Source: Apostichopus japonicus (lineage: Eukaryota; Echinodermata; Holothuroidea; Aspidochirotida; Stichopodidae). Taken from it: 64,000 nucleotides of DNA. The notes below the pieces were generated by a model that saw only the letters and a program-made list of their open reading frames with translations, was not told the DNA's origin and searched no databases. The position numbers were made by a program, and so were the translations under genes. The DNA is taken from positions 6,304,999 through 6,368,998 of the forward strand of contig NC_092565.1 of the NCBI RefSeq assembly GCF_037975245.1, given 5' to 3'. Shown in pieces: positions 27,701 through 40,200 of the stretch (the first letter of the stretch is position 1; each line of letters opens with the position of its first letter).

Positions 27701-30700
27701 TATTTGGGTGTCAACTAAATCTAAACTAAAATAAAGGGTGGCAGATGGCAGTTACCTTAAGCAAGTTGCCAAAGAGTTTATCAAACATCAGCCCTCGTAC
27801 CACAAAGGTCGGGTCGTATTGGAATTTGGAGAGCTCCTGCGAACAGATGAAGGGAAATGAGAAAAAAAAAATGGTCAGGCATGCATGCATCAATTTGATT
27901 TCAGAAATTGTAAAATATATATACAGACTTTAACTGTGCAATTTTACACTATGTATGTTCCTTTGAAATACAAATAATTCCAAACAGTATAAACCAACCT
28001 TCCATTTCAGATTTCAGAACAGATCGAGTGACTGGAAATGATAAAATATTAAACATTTTCAAGTCAGCAATCATTGGGAAGATCAGTGTTGTCGACACAC
28101 GTAAAATTGAAAATTTTGTCAATTTGGTATCGGGTTCTGGAAAGAATTGCAATGACCTTATAATCACAATATAAATATCACTAAAAAGCATATGTATCAA
28201 CTCCACATTATTTTTTTAACGAGACATTTCGGCGGTTGTTTGTAATATATGTTGGTACCACGTGAGCAGAACCCACCCTGTGCGAAAATTACTCTTCTCA
28301 CACTGTTTTTTACTCATGGACCATGAATCAGTTAATTAATTAATTAATGTACCGTTCTATTACATTCTGTTCTCGTTTTATTATTTAGCTCTGATAACTT
28401 GTTACATTAGTTGCAACCCTTAGAAAGCCCAAACATCAATTTATTTCAAGGAGAGAGGGAACTGAGGAGTGAAATAATGATCATTGATTCCAAGTACCAT
28501 TACTTTTCTTTTTCTTTTATTAATTGTGAGTTGCTACTGCAAGCTAACAAGCTGCATTGATATAGGATTAAAGACTTACAACGAAACAAGCAACTTTCAT
28601 CATTGACAACGAGCTAACAATGTATGTACCATATGTCTTTGTAGTTTGTGGTAAAATAAATTTGCCTGGTAGTTCGCATAAATTAGCAAACACTGAATAT
28701 CAATCAATACCATACAACTCAATCAGCTTTTTCAATCTCATCTGTAGGCACAGCAGACAAATAAATAAGTATTTGAAAAAAACTTACGGAAAACTACTGT
28801 TAGTAATGAAAGGAAGGGAGGAAGGGGAGAGTTTCAAGGCTAGAATGATAACCAATTTACAGTGATTCCCTCCCCATACATAAAAAATTTTCCATCCGTA
28901 GTGCACATTTCGTGGTATAATTGCTTTTTGAAATGGCACCCATATTTGAAACAGAGGTACTAGGTAGAGACAGTTAATATTTCCTAATAGCAGCATGACA
29001 CAGCCAGCTTCCACCATACTGGCAGGTAGAAGACATTCTAGCCAAATTTGAATTTCCATCCATTGCCTAGGTTACAGTTGCATTGTAGACAATGCACTTG
29101 ATCTACTAGAAATCCTAAGGTCCAAGTAAGATTAAATTCTAATAATTCTTGCCAGGTGTTTCTCATGCAGACTGGTATGGATGCAGAGAATCATTTAGCC
29201 AGTATCGTATCGCAAAATGATCAGACTGTCATACAAGTGGCAAAAAGATGTATAGCAGTTTGTTGTGTACACGGCAACCATAGAATTTTACACGACGCAA
29301 AATTCAGAGCCTACAAAAGTGCTACACTGAAAAATTGAATTCAAAATTACTCCCTGAGATGTACTAATTCTCTGAGTGCTTAAGTCCTAGATATTCTTTG
29401 AGCTTTTCAAGAGACAGACAAGTGCTCTGAAAGTGAACCAGTGGGAGGGGGGGGGGGATTAGGAGGGAGGAGGGAAAGTTCTACCCTCTATGGCAGGTCA
29501 GAAAGAAGGAAAAAATGAAAAGTGTGTGATCTTAATAGAAATGACATACCTGTGGGTAACCAATCGATACCACCTTGTCGACTAATAATCGAAATGTAAG
29601 TTTTTCGTAATTCGGAGACTTGTAGACTACGGAAGGAGACAAAGGGTGACATGGTTGAAATAAATTGAGAGTAAAACTTTTAAATAATTAATATACAGGA
29701 TTGATAGGCAATTTACTGAGGTACCTACTGTACGGTAAGTGCCAAGACTTGGATTCTAGATTGGATTGCTGGAATAGGAAAAGCATTTTATTTCTTCTTT
29801 TTTCACCATCATTGAGGAGAAAATATTTTTAGGACTTTTTGAGAATGGAGAGCCAATATAATTTTTAATTACCATCCCTTTCCATCTACAGTAACATTCT
29901 CTTACTTACTGATTGAACAGATCTGTCTTGATTTTAGGAATAAAACCTTGCGGCGAGAATATTTGAATGACATTTGATAACGTCAACAGATAATGTAGCC
30001 TAAAGCAAACGATCTTTAAACAGAGTGGCCATAAAATTGATCAATGACTAGAATTTTATGGTGAGTCTCATACTTCATGATCAACTTTGACCTCAATCAT
30101 CAAGTCATACATGTACAGTACAATCAGCAGTGCAATTGAAGACGCAGGTAAATTTATACATCTTCGGCGTTATTAAAATTAAGAAATATCAGCCAAACGT
30201 CTCGGCAAGTTTCATTAGCATAAGGCACAACAGAGGGAGCAAAATGGTGCATACGTTTTACCTCATTAGTCTCCTCCCTCTTTGAAAGATTTGACTGTTA
30301 GTATTTACGCTGAAGAATGCCCCCAACATACATGTCATAAAGTGGGATCTGCAACTAGTGAGAAATTTCTCTCTTGCTCACAACCTCTATACAACCCCCC
30401 CCCCCAACCCACTCTTCACCCAAGAGCACTCAGTATTTCAATATGTTATGTACAATATTATACTCTTGTGCACTTGTATTATACTGAAAATATGTGAGCG
30501 TTTATTTATTTCTGTACGCTCTAATTTTTCCTAGGTACATTTGTATATTTTCGTACATTTTGCATTATGAGTGCATCTTTAATTATGAGTGCATTTTTAT
30601 GTTTTTGTACATTGACACATATTGTATACTGTACAATAGGAACCTTTTTATATTTGTGTATACCATTTTAGGTCTTCTATGTTGATTTACAAGTTTTGTA

Positions 30701-31131
30701 TTCATTTAGAGAGCTTGTTTATCACCCGATTCAATTGTTTCTTTTCCAATATAATTGGCTGAATAAATATGTATCTACAATATTGATCCATCTATATAGT
30801 ACATGCATGTTACATCATACTTATTCATACTCATATTAAGTACCTTCAAACAGGATTTTGAACCAAATTTTAAGTTTTTCTGCTGCCGGCGATCATAGTA
30901 AAAGTAGATTTCAAAATATTTTTATTTTTATTTCTTCTAAAATATACCTGCTAATGTGTAATCCAGATCAAATCCAAAGTATTTGATCTTCTCCATGCTC
31001 AAAGATCTGTTGACGAAGACTCTCTGGTTTGCATCTCGGCGATACTTCCTCATGTGATGGGGAGCTCCGTGCATCTCGGAAGCGTCTCCTCCATTGTGAG
31101 TGATCACAGTCTCATGTCCATCGGTAGCCAT
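15754..31131 (-). CDS. NT5C2: NT5C2, cytosolic purine 5'-nucleotidase (15 coding exons)
   Basis: Cytosolic IMP/GMP-preferring 5'-nucleotidase and phosphotransferase of the HAD superfamily, controlling purine pools. Coding exons in gene order: 31131-30948, 29626-29550, 27836-27756, 27145-26995, 26170-26019, 25657-25578, 24105-24045, 23503-23459, 21873-21775, 21102-20865, 20521-20470, 19899-19839, 19080-19023, 17390-17272 and 15972-15754. They sum to 1677 nt, 558 residues plus TAG, against 561 in human. All phases join. HAD motif I is FGFDLDYT with nucleophile D55 and D57. Motif II is FLVTNS (T254). The motif III lysine is in [11 protein letters not shown] (about K295). Motif IV is GDHIFGD (D354, D359). 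The family signature [17 protein letters not shown] is in exon 14. The C terminus ends DHDEDA, without the long acidic tail of the human protein. An acceptor-like CAG at 31158-31156 suggests an upstream 5' UTR exon. Introns 4, 6 and 13 carry mobile elements. Confidence 0.96.
17545..17889. mobile_element. Possible short DNA transposon with CAGTGGT ends
   Basis: In NT5C2 intron 13, about 345 bp lies between CAGTGGTATAACTACG on the plus strand and an inverted CAGTGGTGTGCCCAGG on the minus strand. Both ends are followed inward by G-rich tracts. CAGNG-type termini occur in hAT-like elements (established knowledge). No clear 8-bp target duplication is visible: the flanks are AAAGTTAT and GCTATAAT. 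The call is tentative. Confidence 0.35.
18295..18892. repeat. Composite repeat with diverged internal units and terminal palindrome
   Basis: About 600 bp in NT5C2 intron 13. Related blocks recur near 18341, 18492 and 18763, each a CAAGTTTCAT-like start leading to a GGAG...TTTGAAAAT-like end. Between them lie similar TGACC/GACCTC-rich stretches followed by GAACACCC. It closes with a 28-bp near-palindrome at 18859-18886 (AGCTCA...ACCAGCATGCTGGT...TGAGCT) and then AAAA. The plan resembles widespread non-coding repeats of marine invertebrates. The class is unknown. Confidence 0.65.
22199..22470. repeat. Imperfect ACAGTAAC-rich minisatellite
   Basis: About 270 bp in NT5C2 intron 8 dominated by imperfect repeats of ACAGTAAC, GTGACAGTAAC and CACAAGTGGCAG. 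No fixed period is obvious by eye. Confidence 0.6.
22550..23010 (-). mobile_element. Decayed L2-like LINE 3' fragment
   Basis: In NT5C2 intron 8, the minus strand translates to the C-terminal part of a non-LTR retrotransposon reverse-transcriptase protein. It has a LHKLHWL...RIIFKV...LVYKCIN block, then a stop codon (rc of 22837-22839), then continues in the same frame to APRMWNSLR and a basic [10 protein letters not shown] end. It is followed by GTAAAGCGCT...AGCGCTATATAA, an L2-type 3' stem. It is 5'-truncated and not functional. Confidence 0.8.
24980..25560. mobile_element. 581-bp fold-back element (MITE-like) with long inverted arms
   Basis: The ends are perfect inverted repeats, CTTAAAGGATT...AATCCTTTAAG. 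Similarity continues through GTTCAGGT and TATGAAAGA to the inner blocks GATGTCACATCCTCAC (25147-25162) and its exact reverse complement (25368-25383). Each arm is about 185 bp and the loop about 200 bp. There is no coding capacity. The outermost TTAA on both sides could be a TTAA target duplication, but this is ambiguous because it is palindromic. It lies in NT5C2 intron 6, ending 17 bp from the exon 6 boundary. Confidence 0.85.
26582..26808 (+). mobile_element. tRNA-derived SINE
   Basis: In NT5C2 intron 4. A pol III A-box-like stretch (TATCTCAGTGGTTAATGC, 26593-26610) is followed by a B box (GGTTCGAGTAA, 26637-26647) at tRNA-like spacing. About 150 bp of tRNA-unrelated body follows, leading directly into a (CATA)n tail. 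The head is degenerate and does not look like a functional tRNA. Confidence 0.75.
26809..26955. repeat. (CATA)n microsatellite
   Basis: About 36 nearly perfect copies of a 4-base unit, forming the 3' tail of the adjacent SINE. It lies about 40 bp from the NT5C2 exon 4 donor. The repeated Met-Tyr-Val-Cys and Ile-His-Thr-Tyr frames here are artefacts. Confidence 0.97.
28505..28690 (+). repeat. Interspersed repeat family B, copy 1
   Basis: In NT5C2 intron 2. It shares GAGTTGCTACT, TTGATATAGGATTAAA, TTGACAACGAGCTAACAATG and AATAAATTTGCCTGGTAGTT, in the same order, with 31255-31435. It has no coding capacity. Confidence 0.8.
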
Positions 31132-31254
31132 CTCTCACCGTTTCAAATTATAATCCTGACAAAGATCAAATCGACAAAGACGAAACGTTACATTAAAATA
31201 AACTAAGAATCCAAGGACTTAGAATGTTCCTGACAAATGCAAAGAACCCTTATT

Positions 31255-31435
31255 TTTGTTTTTTCCTTTATTAAACTTTTGAGTTGCTACTATAAGCTAA
31301 TGAACTGTATTGATATAGGATTAAAATCATCATAACAAGCTACTTTCATACTTGACAACGAGCTAACAATGTACGTACAGTATGTCTTTGTAGTCAAATA
31401 AATTTGCCTGGTAGTTAGCGATACAGATGTTACTT
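31255..31435 (+). repeat. Interspersed repeat family B, copy 2
   Basis: Second copy of the 28505-28690 repeat, about 125 bp upstream of the NT5C2 start codon. Several 10-20 bp blocks are identical and indels separate them. Confidence 0.8.
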
Positions 31436-34400
31436 GCCGATAGGACCAGCATTTTATGTTTCCCTGACAATTGCCATTTAAAGCATTATGTGCCCTGCAG
31501 GAAGGCTGAATCAATATCAAAGATTATCTCAGCACACTAGCAGTGCCTTTTGCATGCAAAGTCTGCAATGCCCACTGTGTGCAAATGCACAGCACAAAAG
31601 ATTTCGTCCCTCGCAGCCTGGCTGCAGGATCTTGCAACTCCCCCTCACTCCCTCAGCATCTCATTTTTCACAAAGTGCCTAAATAAAACCTGGCACTCAT
31701 GATTGACAGAAGTTTCAGCCAGACAAATAGACAAGGACTGATAACAAAAAAATGACTGGCAACTTTTGGATCCAATGGTTTTATTGTCAATCTGACATAA
31801 CTTATGTGCAGTTTATATGCTACCTTGTCTAGCAGTTAGTAATTTATCATATATTTGTACAAGGTTTAACAGGAAAATGTGTCTGTTAAGGCATCAATGT
31901 CACTTTGACAATTTTCTTATCAATTAATAACTTAAACTTTAAAGCAAACAGGTGGATGTTTACCAAATTGTTGCCTTATCATTCGGAGCAAAGCTCATTC
32001 GGTTATAGCACTTGGTTGAATTCTGTTGGATTGTAGATTATGTATGTACAGTACTTATCTACTGTAATGACATACAGTATTGTATTGCTGTGCAATAGGG
32101 CAACTGATGTATGTCTGAATTGATAAATTATGGAAAATAATGCAGACCTGATATGAATGAATATATTTTCACTGAGCTGTATTGCTATCAAGTCAGATTC
32201 CATTTCAACATCGACTGGTTAGGTCAAGTACAGGTAGAGGCAGAAATAAAGTCATAGACTCTCAGTGCACTTCACATAGTTGTACCAAAGATACAGTACA
32301 CTTGATAAAGTTTCACTCAAAGAGAACTTGCAACACTTTCTCACAGCTTTGTTCTAGACTTTCCCACTGAAGAAAGTCATGTTGTAGTTCTTGGGGAATC
32401 ATAACACAACTCACACCAGTACAATTAGTCTGCACACATTATGGAATATTCGATCATAAAAGATTAGATACGAAACCCTATGAAGCAAGTCTCTCCACCC
32501 TCCACCCTCCCCCCCCCCCAGCCTTGCTTTCACTAAGTACCAGGTGCAGTCACATGGCAATTAGCCTAGAATCAATCATAAATAATTGTAACTTCACAGC
32601 TCTAATTTAAAATAAAAGAAATACAGTAGGTTAGGGATTTGGAAGCCTGATATTGTTGAGTTGGACTATCACATGGAAAGGTAAAGTATAGTACCTGTAC
32701 CTGAGCCTTGTTTAGCCTGGGCTGGTATCAGTACAGTTATCAAGAGGGAGGGTTACTGTGATGTATACTAGTACTGTATACAGTTCTACTTTACATGTGT
32801 TAAACAAATCAAAGAAAAAACAAAAAAAAGGATGTCTCTTATTTCAAGGGCTTCCATACTGTAAGTACTTTGAGTACTGTTTGTACCCTAGTAAAGTGTT
32901 CTACCACATCCTTTTTTTTCTGTGTTTTTACCAGGTTGCATATTTCTGTGTTATGTTTCTTTCACATGGCATTTGTAAACAAATAAAGGTCTATTTATAG
33001 ATTCTGACATGCACATTGATATACAACATGTTTTTGCATGGGCATGTTACATAGATGTACAGCATTGATGTTCGCACTGAGTGTGGGGATGAGAATGATC
33101 GATGAAACCAGAATTTCTATAACTTACATTTTTTATGTGCGTTAGTATGCCACATATGCTGTAGCCCAAGCATGGAGAGGAAGCATATCAAACAAAGAAG
33201 TAACATTTGCACCTCAAAAGAAACGAGAGGGAAATGTCCCTCTCTTTGAGTGACAGACAAAATGTTATTTAACCTACAAGCCATGTACTGGTCAGACAAG
33301 AGCCAAGATATCATTTTATCAAACAGGTTTACTAACTTCAGGATTAAATTGCAATGTTGTAACATGGCTTTAAATTATAGGTCATCAGTATCGCCATTGA
33401 ACAACCTACACACACACAATAGGGAGGGGGTTGGGGGGGGGGGTAATCCATCATGACAAGCTGGATAATTCTCTTACATCAAGGAACCCACATCTCTGTA
33501 GGAGGAATGTAAACAAAATCATGTAGGAAGTAGGTACCTGTATATGGCATGTTGCAGTGTCTGACATGTGTAGAGATTACAGTATACATAAAAGCATTAC
33601 AAAGAAGGCACAATGTTAAATCCAAGCAGGAAAAGTAGTTACAATAATAACAGGGAATAGCTTAAATCCAGTATGGCATCGCTAAATGCTATGCAAAATG
33701 GTGGAACTGCTATACAAGTGCAAAGATAAGCAGTTTTTTTTTGACAGACACAAAATTCAGAGACTTAAAAAGTGCCACACAAAAGTTAATTGTAAACTTA
33801 TTCCTGAACTGATGAGTAATATCAATCATCAAAAAAGGAAAACATCATACAAGCCAAAGGAAATTCCGGTGACAATTTAGAGATATTCTACATGGCCAAA
33901 AATACATATTTAGCATTGGGAAGACAACCGGATCAAAAGTAAGCAAACTTGTGAAATGTAGTGATCATGTTTTAACTGTGAAGTAACATCAATGAAACGA
34001 TGGATAAATATTGTTCACTAATCATTCTTCGAGTATACGCACTCCAAGATTACGTGATTAACATATAATAAAAAAAGCCTATGATGCATTTTCATAACTT
34101 GTCTTCTACAAAATGAATCTGAATAGTCCTGAGGCTGTCTGGTTAAATTGGTCAACAAGCTTCATGTATAGAACCGGCCTAGTCTTGGGATTAAGTAAAG
34201 TGGTCAACCTGAAAGAAAAACAGACCCAACTGCAATCTTTGTGTTCAAACTTCGGTCGGTAGGGCCCCTTACTATAAACTATACCTCAAATGTGACTGCA
34301 GATAGGATGTAATGCCTATGTGTGTATCTTACCTGTCTCAGACCAAGCCTAATCGGTTAGGCTGTAACTTGTAAGAACCAAGATCGACGTACGTTCACTA

Positions 34401-35487
34401 AATGTGTTAGTGTTATTGCTATATTCAGTTACAATGGTATTACCATTAACGTTATCCTTCCAATTATATGTTGTACTATACGGGTTTCTCCACTAACTGA
34501 TGTTTTGTCTCACAAGTCACCACTTCAAACGCCGTTGTATAACACCGATATTTCGTCTCGGGAATGAAGGTTACTTAAGACTTGTTTCAATACCTTCATA
34601 AGAAAATCAGTTAAATTTAAACACAGCCTTGTTGTCACATCAGGAAGAAATGTTTTTTATGCTCGAGTTACTTTCCAGATCGCTTTTCAGACTGTATTTT
34701 GTGGAACGGTACGATACGATCGCTGTTCAGCTGATCGAATATTTGAAAGGTAGGCGGTTGCGCAATATAGGTAAATACAGTGTATACCTAGTACCCAGAT
34801 TGACAGATGTGTCAATCGACCTCAGAGATAATAGCCTAGGTGGGAAAAATAACATTATAGGAGTTACAAAAGTTTACAAAATAAATTCCCAAGTCTATAA
34901 AAATACAATGAATTTTGTATTTCAGTTAAAATATTAGATTTAATGTAGGAACTGCTAGTCTATAACAATTGTACGGTGACAATTTTGGTACTTTCATATT
35001 CGTAAGGTTTACATTGTTCACCATGTTGAAGATCTGGAAAACTAACCTCTATGATGACACGGCATCAACTCCCAGTGGGTTGTCCAATTGTTTTTCTAGT
35101 AACAAAAGAGGTCAACGATGTCAACCTGAGAAGAACACGTTAATCGGGCATGGACCAATTCGCTTCCCCGAGTAGTAACGTACTACCAATCAATGCAAAA
35201 AGCGTATTTAATTGGAAATGTGAACTTCGTTGCACTACATGAGATCGGTCTATAACAAAGTTTGATTGCTTGTATTGTGCGTCTAAAACTTATTTATTCG
35301 TCGTGCACACCGGGATAATGTACGTTGTTATGATAAAAACTTAGGACTGTTGAAATGTCCACCGGAAGTCACGACAGCAGAACAGCGAGACCTTCGCATG
35401 TTTCTGTCATTTCTGAAATAAAAAATATTTTTACTACCATTAAGGCAAGCGGTCTGCAAATACGTTAAAGGTCTGCCGTATAGACCC

Positions 35488-35720
35488 TAACACGCTTGAG
35501 ATTACGTAATCGACATGCCTTGGTCGTAAAATGACCTCTTTTTACCAATTAGTCTGCAACGCCTGCCACATATTTTTTCTTGTATGAGGATCTTTACCGT
35601 GTGAACCACTGACCTCAGTGGTGTGAACGCTGTATTATTAACTACACTGTAGAAATGGAGATATTTCCAGTGTTTACACAGAGCCTAAAGGTGTTAAGAA
35701 GCTACGCGCAGGCTAATTGT
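35488..35720 (-). repeat. Interspersed repeat family A, copy 3 (inverted)
   Basis: Reverse complement of the 6478-6788 and 42963-43214 repeat. It carries an extra insertion of about 22 bp centred on the near-palindrome ACCACTGACCTCAGTGGT (about 35606-35623) that the other copies lack. Confidence 0.8.
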
Positions 35721-37258
35721 TATTATTTTTTATTAATTTATTTAATTTTTATTATCATGCGGCATAGGGTTTTAGAAGTTGAAGCAAATATTTCGCTGTG
35801 ATATCATCAACCTTGTACCTCTATCCGATCCACGATTATCCTAACAAATATATTGTTGCACCACTTTTAGACTAGAAGAATAGTCGGACAGCGAGTAAGT
35901 CAAAGCACCTCGGGGTACCGCATATTTCCCACTACCTTTGTATACATTTGTTTATCTTGCGTTACATATGCGCCGAACCGTGGCGCTAGACCACTTTAAA
36001 ATCAAAATTCAACTTCATACACTATCAGTATGTCTATCTCCATGGTTTGACATGGTGTAGCCTGAGATGACTACAACATTTTGTCTCTAGGTATAAATTA
36101 CATGTTTTAATTAAAGGACGACTTTTAGCACAAAATTAACTATGATATCTTGAAGACTGTTAATGAAAAACACTTATTTCAGTCCAGGTTGAATTATATA
36201 TATCACTATTATAATTTTTTGGAGAAATTACCTTTAAACAGTCCATGTCATCAAGTAAAGTGACAGTGGACAATTTTAGACTAATACACATATTATTAGG
36301 TATGTTCCTCAGATGCAAACCAAAAATTTTATTGGAAAATTTAGGACTACTATGGATTCAAATTACATTTTCACAAGATGGTAACAATTTGTTAAGGACA
36401 AATGGTGTTGTATGTCATACAAGGGATGCTCTGTTGTTTATATAAAGTTGAAAAGAACATGTTCTGGTTGAGTTATTATAATTTACAAAAAGGTAAATTA
36501 GCAGAAAATCTAGGGCTTAATTAACTGAGGTGTTGACATCGTCATCAAGTTGGTCTTAAAGGAACATTCCAGCGATTTATACGAAATTTAAGATAAGAGA
36601 TATGAGATAGTTTGCGTATTTTAAGGGTGAATATCTTGAAACCTGAACATTTACAGAAATAGTAGTACTTTCACTAAAAAAAAATTTCTTCTTGAGCCAT
36701 AACATATAGATAAGACAGAAAATCTGCCTAAAGTCACCCTTACAAAGCAAATGGACACACATATGGTGATTTTCAGTATTTTCAAATTCTCTCAACTGTT
36801 TAGCAGAAAACAAAATTGCAGGAAAAGAGTTGTCACAGTTGTTTCCATAATTTTATTATTTTTGTGTAAAAACTCATTCATACCAGATTTCCTAGTGTCA
36901 GCAAGAGAGTACTCGTTGGTTAAAATCCAAGATTAAATTTGTAGAATTCATGAGAGCCCCAGTAAAATGATAAGGGATTGAATATTTTATGCTATAAAGA
37001 GTAGTTATGAGAAAGGAAACTCTGCTCCATAGGTAGAGATCATACAAAATTCAAATATGACACAGTAACTCCTATAGAAGTAACATAAACAACAATAGTA
37101 AACAAACAAGATGAGATAAATTATAAACCAACCAAGAAAACATTTCTTCCGTGTGGTATGAAGCAAAAAAAAAAGAAATAAAAAACAACCCTCTTTCCTC
37201 CAAATATTTCAAGCAAATAACATATAAAAACATAATCATATAATATAATAATCAATAT

Positions 37259-40200
37259 TTATCCTATATTATTTACTAATGATACATCCAACATACAAAA
37301 TACAGATCTACAAGTTGGGCAGGGCGATTTTCCACCTAACCAAGTTTCTGGTCTTGTCTGGTTCTGTCGGCTCGCAAACCATTTACACATACAGTCACAG
37401 CACCACATGGGTCTGCAATAACACTGGACGCAGTCCCCCGATTCTTGGTCATCGCAGCGTTTGATCAATTTAACATTAGACTGTATCTGAAGGCAACCTA
37501 TGCAGTTCCCTGGCTCCTGTGGAGATAATTAAATGCTCTTGTTTAAAATGAAATCCATTACTGTTTTAAGCACGATATCATTTATTATATCATTCTTAAA
37601 AATCTCTTCCGCAAAGTACATCTAGATTAAGTAACTAATATGATCAAATTGTGCTTCAACATATTATGATCAATAAAATTATGTATTTTTGAAACATTCA
37701 ACTTTGATTAAAACCATTGTCTTTTGAGTTTTTCTTATGTGATAAACACTGTTTTGCTAATTGGTATTGAAAATAGAGTAAAATTAAAGACAAGAAAGGA
37801 ACTGACAAAAATAACCAATTCTACCTTATTTCTATTTCACAACCAAGGTTACACATTTTTAAGAGCAGTCTTTCCTAAATCATAATAAATTGGTATGCAG
37901 CGCTATCTAATGGCAGCTCTACAAAAGTGCTCCTCATTGTTTTGGGAATAACCTGTGTTATATTGTTTGGAAAGTTGCTGTGTTTTTCAGTATTTGTTGT
38001 GTTTGTTATTCTGTTAAATATGGACATGTTTTTGTGACTTTTGTACTTGGATTTACCACTAAATATTTGTGAGAAAATCTTGAACTCTCTATCCTTACTA
38101 GTGTTAAGAAAATGCATGCAGTAACCATTAAACACACAAGAGAGTTTCTTCTTGCTGTAGAGAAATCTGTTAAGTCTTGTGTGGGCTTTCAGCCAAGGAA
38201 AAGGACAATAGATGATTTAAATCCATTCAGGAGACCCACTCGCAGAGGAACAAAGGCTGGCATTAAATTCAGGAGATGCATACCAGTGCTTATAAATAGA
38301 GATTGTGCTAATTGGAATAACAAAAGCAATGAGGGTAAACAATCAGGGATAAATTTCAACAATCTAATCCAGCTACCTACCAACAATCTAATTCAGCAAC
38401 CTACAGGACTCAAAGAAACATACCATAATGATATGCAATATGAAATTCAAACTGTAATTAAACCAAGGCTTGTGAACCACGTTAGAACTATCAAAACGCA
38501 CCGCAATAATTTACATGTCATAAAAAGGGATCATAAACTTAAATTCAATAACCAGCATACCAAGCCGCTAATAGTGTTCTTACAAAATGTTCGCTCCATC
38601 AGCAATAAAGCAATATCTGTTTCTGACTTTGTTGTATCGAATGATATTGACATTTTAGCACTAACTGAAACATGGCTGGGAAATGTGACTGACAGCTCTG
38701 TAATAGGTAACCTTGTCCCTACGGGTTATGAATTTGAGCATGTCCCCCGTTCCACCGGAAAGACTGGAGGAGGGGTTGGGTTGCTGTTTAAATCTGGATT
38801 ATCACTAAAGATTAACACCTCGACTAAGGATAATCTCTACACGCATTTTGAGCATATGGATTGCTGTATCAGCACTGGTGATTTACAATTTGCATTAAGT
38901 GTTATCTACCGACCCCCTCCCTCTTCTAAAAATGGATTCAAGAATTCTATATTTTTTGATGAATGGGCACTTTATCTAGAAAGTATTACAGCCATGAAAG
39001 ATCGTGTGACCATCGTTGGTGATTTGAACTTTCACCTGGATAACCCTAATGATGTTGATTCACAGAAGTTTTCTAGACTTTTAAATGTCCATGGTTTAAA
39101 ACAACATGTCGTTGGTGCAACTCATCGTGCTGGACATACCCTGGATGTAGTGATAACCCGAGAACACAGTGACATACTGTATGGTTCACCATCTATTGTT
39201 GACGCATGTCTTGGTAATATGAATGGAAATTTGACTTGTGATCATTACGCTGTAAGTCTCAACATCAATACGCATAAACCAGATCACATTCGCAAAGTTA
39301 CAACGTTCAGAAAGTTTCGTGATATCAATGTTCCTGATTTTATCGATGACATCAAACATTGTGAAACCTTAATGAATGTCAATCAGTCGGTTGAGGAGCT
39401 AGTGGCTGCCTACATTAATCATTTGAGCAAATTAGTTGATCGCCATGCACCAGAATGTACCAAGACAATTACTTTACGACCCAATACCCCATGGTACACA
39501 GACACACTCAGACATGCAAAACATGAACGAAGAAAGGCTGAAAGAAAATGGAGGACGACTCGTCTTACTGTCCACTGGCAAATTTATAGAAACCAATGTA
39601 AAGTTGTTAATAAACTTCTAGTTCAAGAAAAACGGAACTATTATTGCAACAAAATTGCGGAATGTGGCAGTGATCAAAGACGACTTTTCAGTCTAACCAA
39701 AGACTTAATGGGTGAACCAAATGATGCCACATTGCCATCAAACACATGTGTTGAAAGTCTTGCTAATCAATTTGGTGAGTTCTTTATAAACAAGGTAGCA
39801 GCTATTCGTGAGGAATATGATACTTGTGATGCCACGGCCAGTGTAGACGTAATGGCAGACGATAGTATTTTTGGTGGTTGTCCTCTAGAATCTTTCTCTC
39901 CTGCCACCGAAGAAGAGGTACGGAAGCTAATTACAAGCTCCCCAACAAAGTCCTGCAACTTGGATCCTATACCTACCTGGCTATTGAAGCAATGTGTCGA
40001 TGCACTCCTGCCAATTATAACCGCCATCATAAACCAATCACTGATTGAATCAAAGGTGCCGTCTTGTTTTAAGCGTTCTATTGTTAAACCACTGCTCAAA
40101 AAGCCTGGTATGAATAAAGAAGTGTTTAAAAACTACCGACCTGTATCAAATTTACCTTTTATATCCAAACTTTTAGAAAAAGTTGTTGCAATACGCCTTC

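Larger units (their letters stand above)
31132..37258. other. Gap between NT5C2 start and TMEM129 end
   Basis: No coding exon is recognised. The left part should contain any NT5C2 5' UTR exon and promoter; a GCCTA-containing stretch at 34160-34840 and an ETS-like ACCGGAAGT at 35360 are candidates only. The right end should hold the TMEM129 3' UTR; a minus-strand AATAAA lies near 36851. Also seen are poly-C near 32509, poly-G near 33433, GTAC/ACAGTA-rich sequence at 32035-32900, a repeat resembling 29218-29312 at 33707-33780, repeat family A copy 3 at 35488-35720, and a possible transposon end near 36553 (TTAAAGGAACATTCCAGC). Confidence 0.55.

Noticed and set aside
30420-30790. Possible LINE 3' UTR ending in GAATAAATATGTATC
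   Set aside because: It is T-rich and tail-like, but has no coding remnant or stem to support a class.
36553-36960. Second TTAAAGG-ended MITE
   Set aside because: The left end (TTAAAGGAACATTCCAGC) looks like a transposon terminus, but no matching inverted right end was found nearby.
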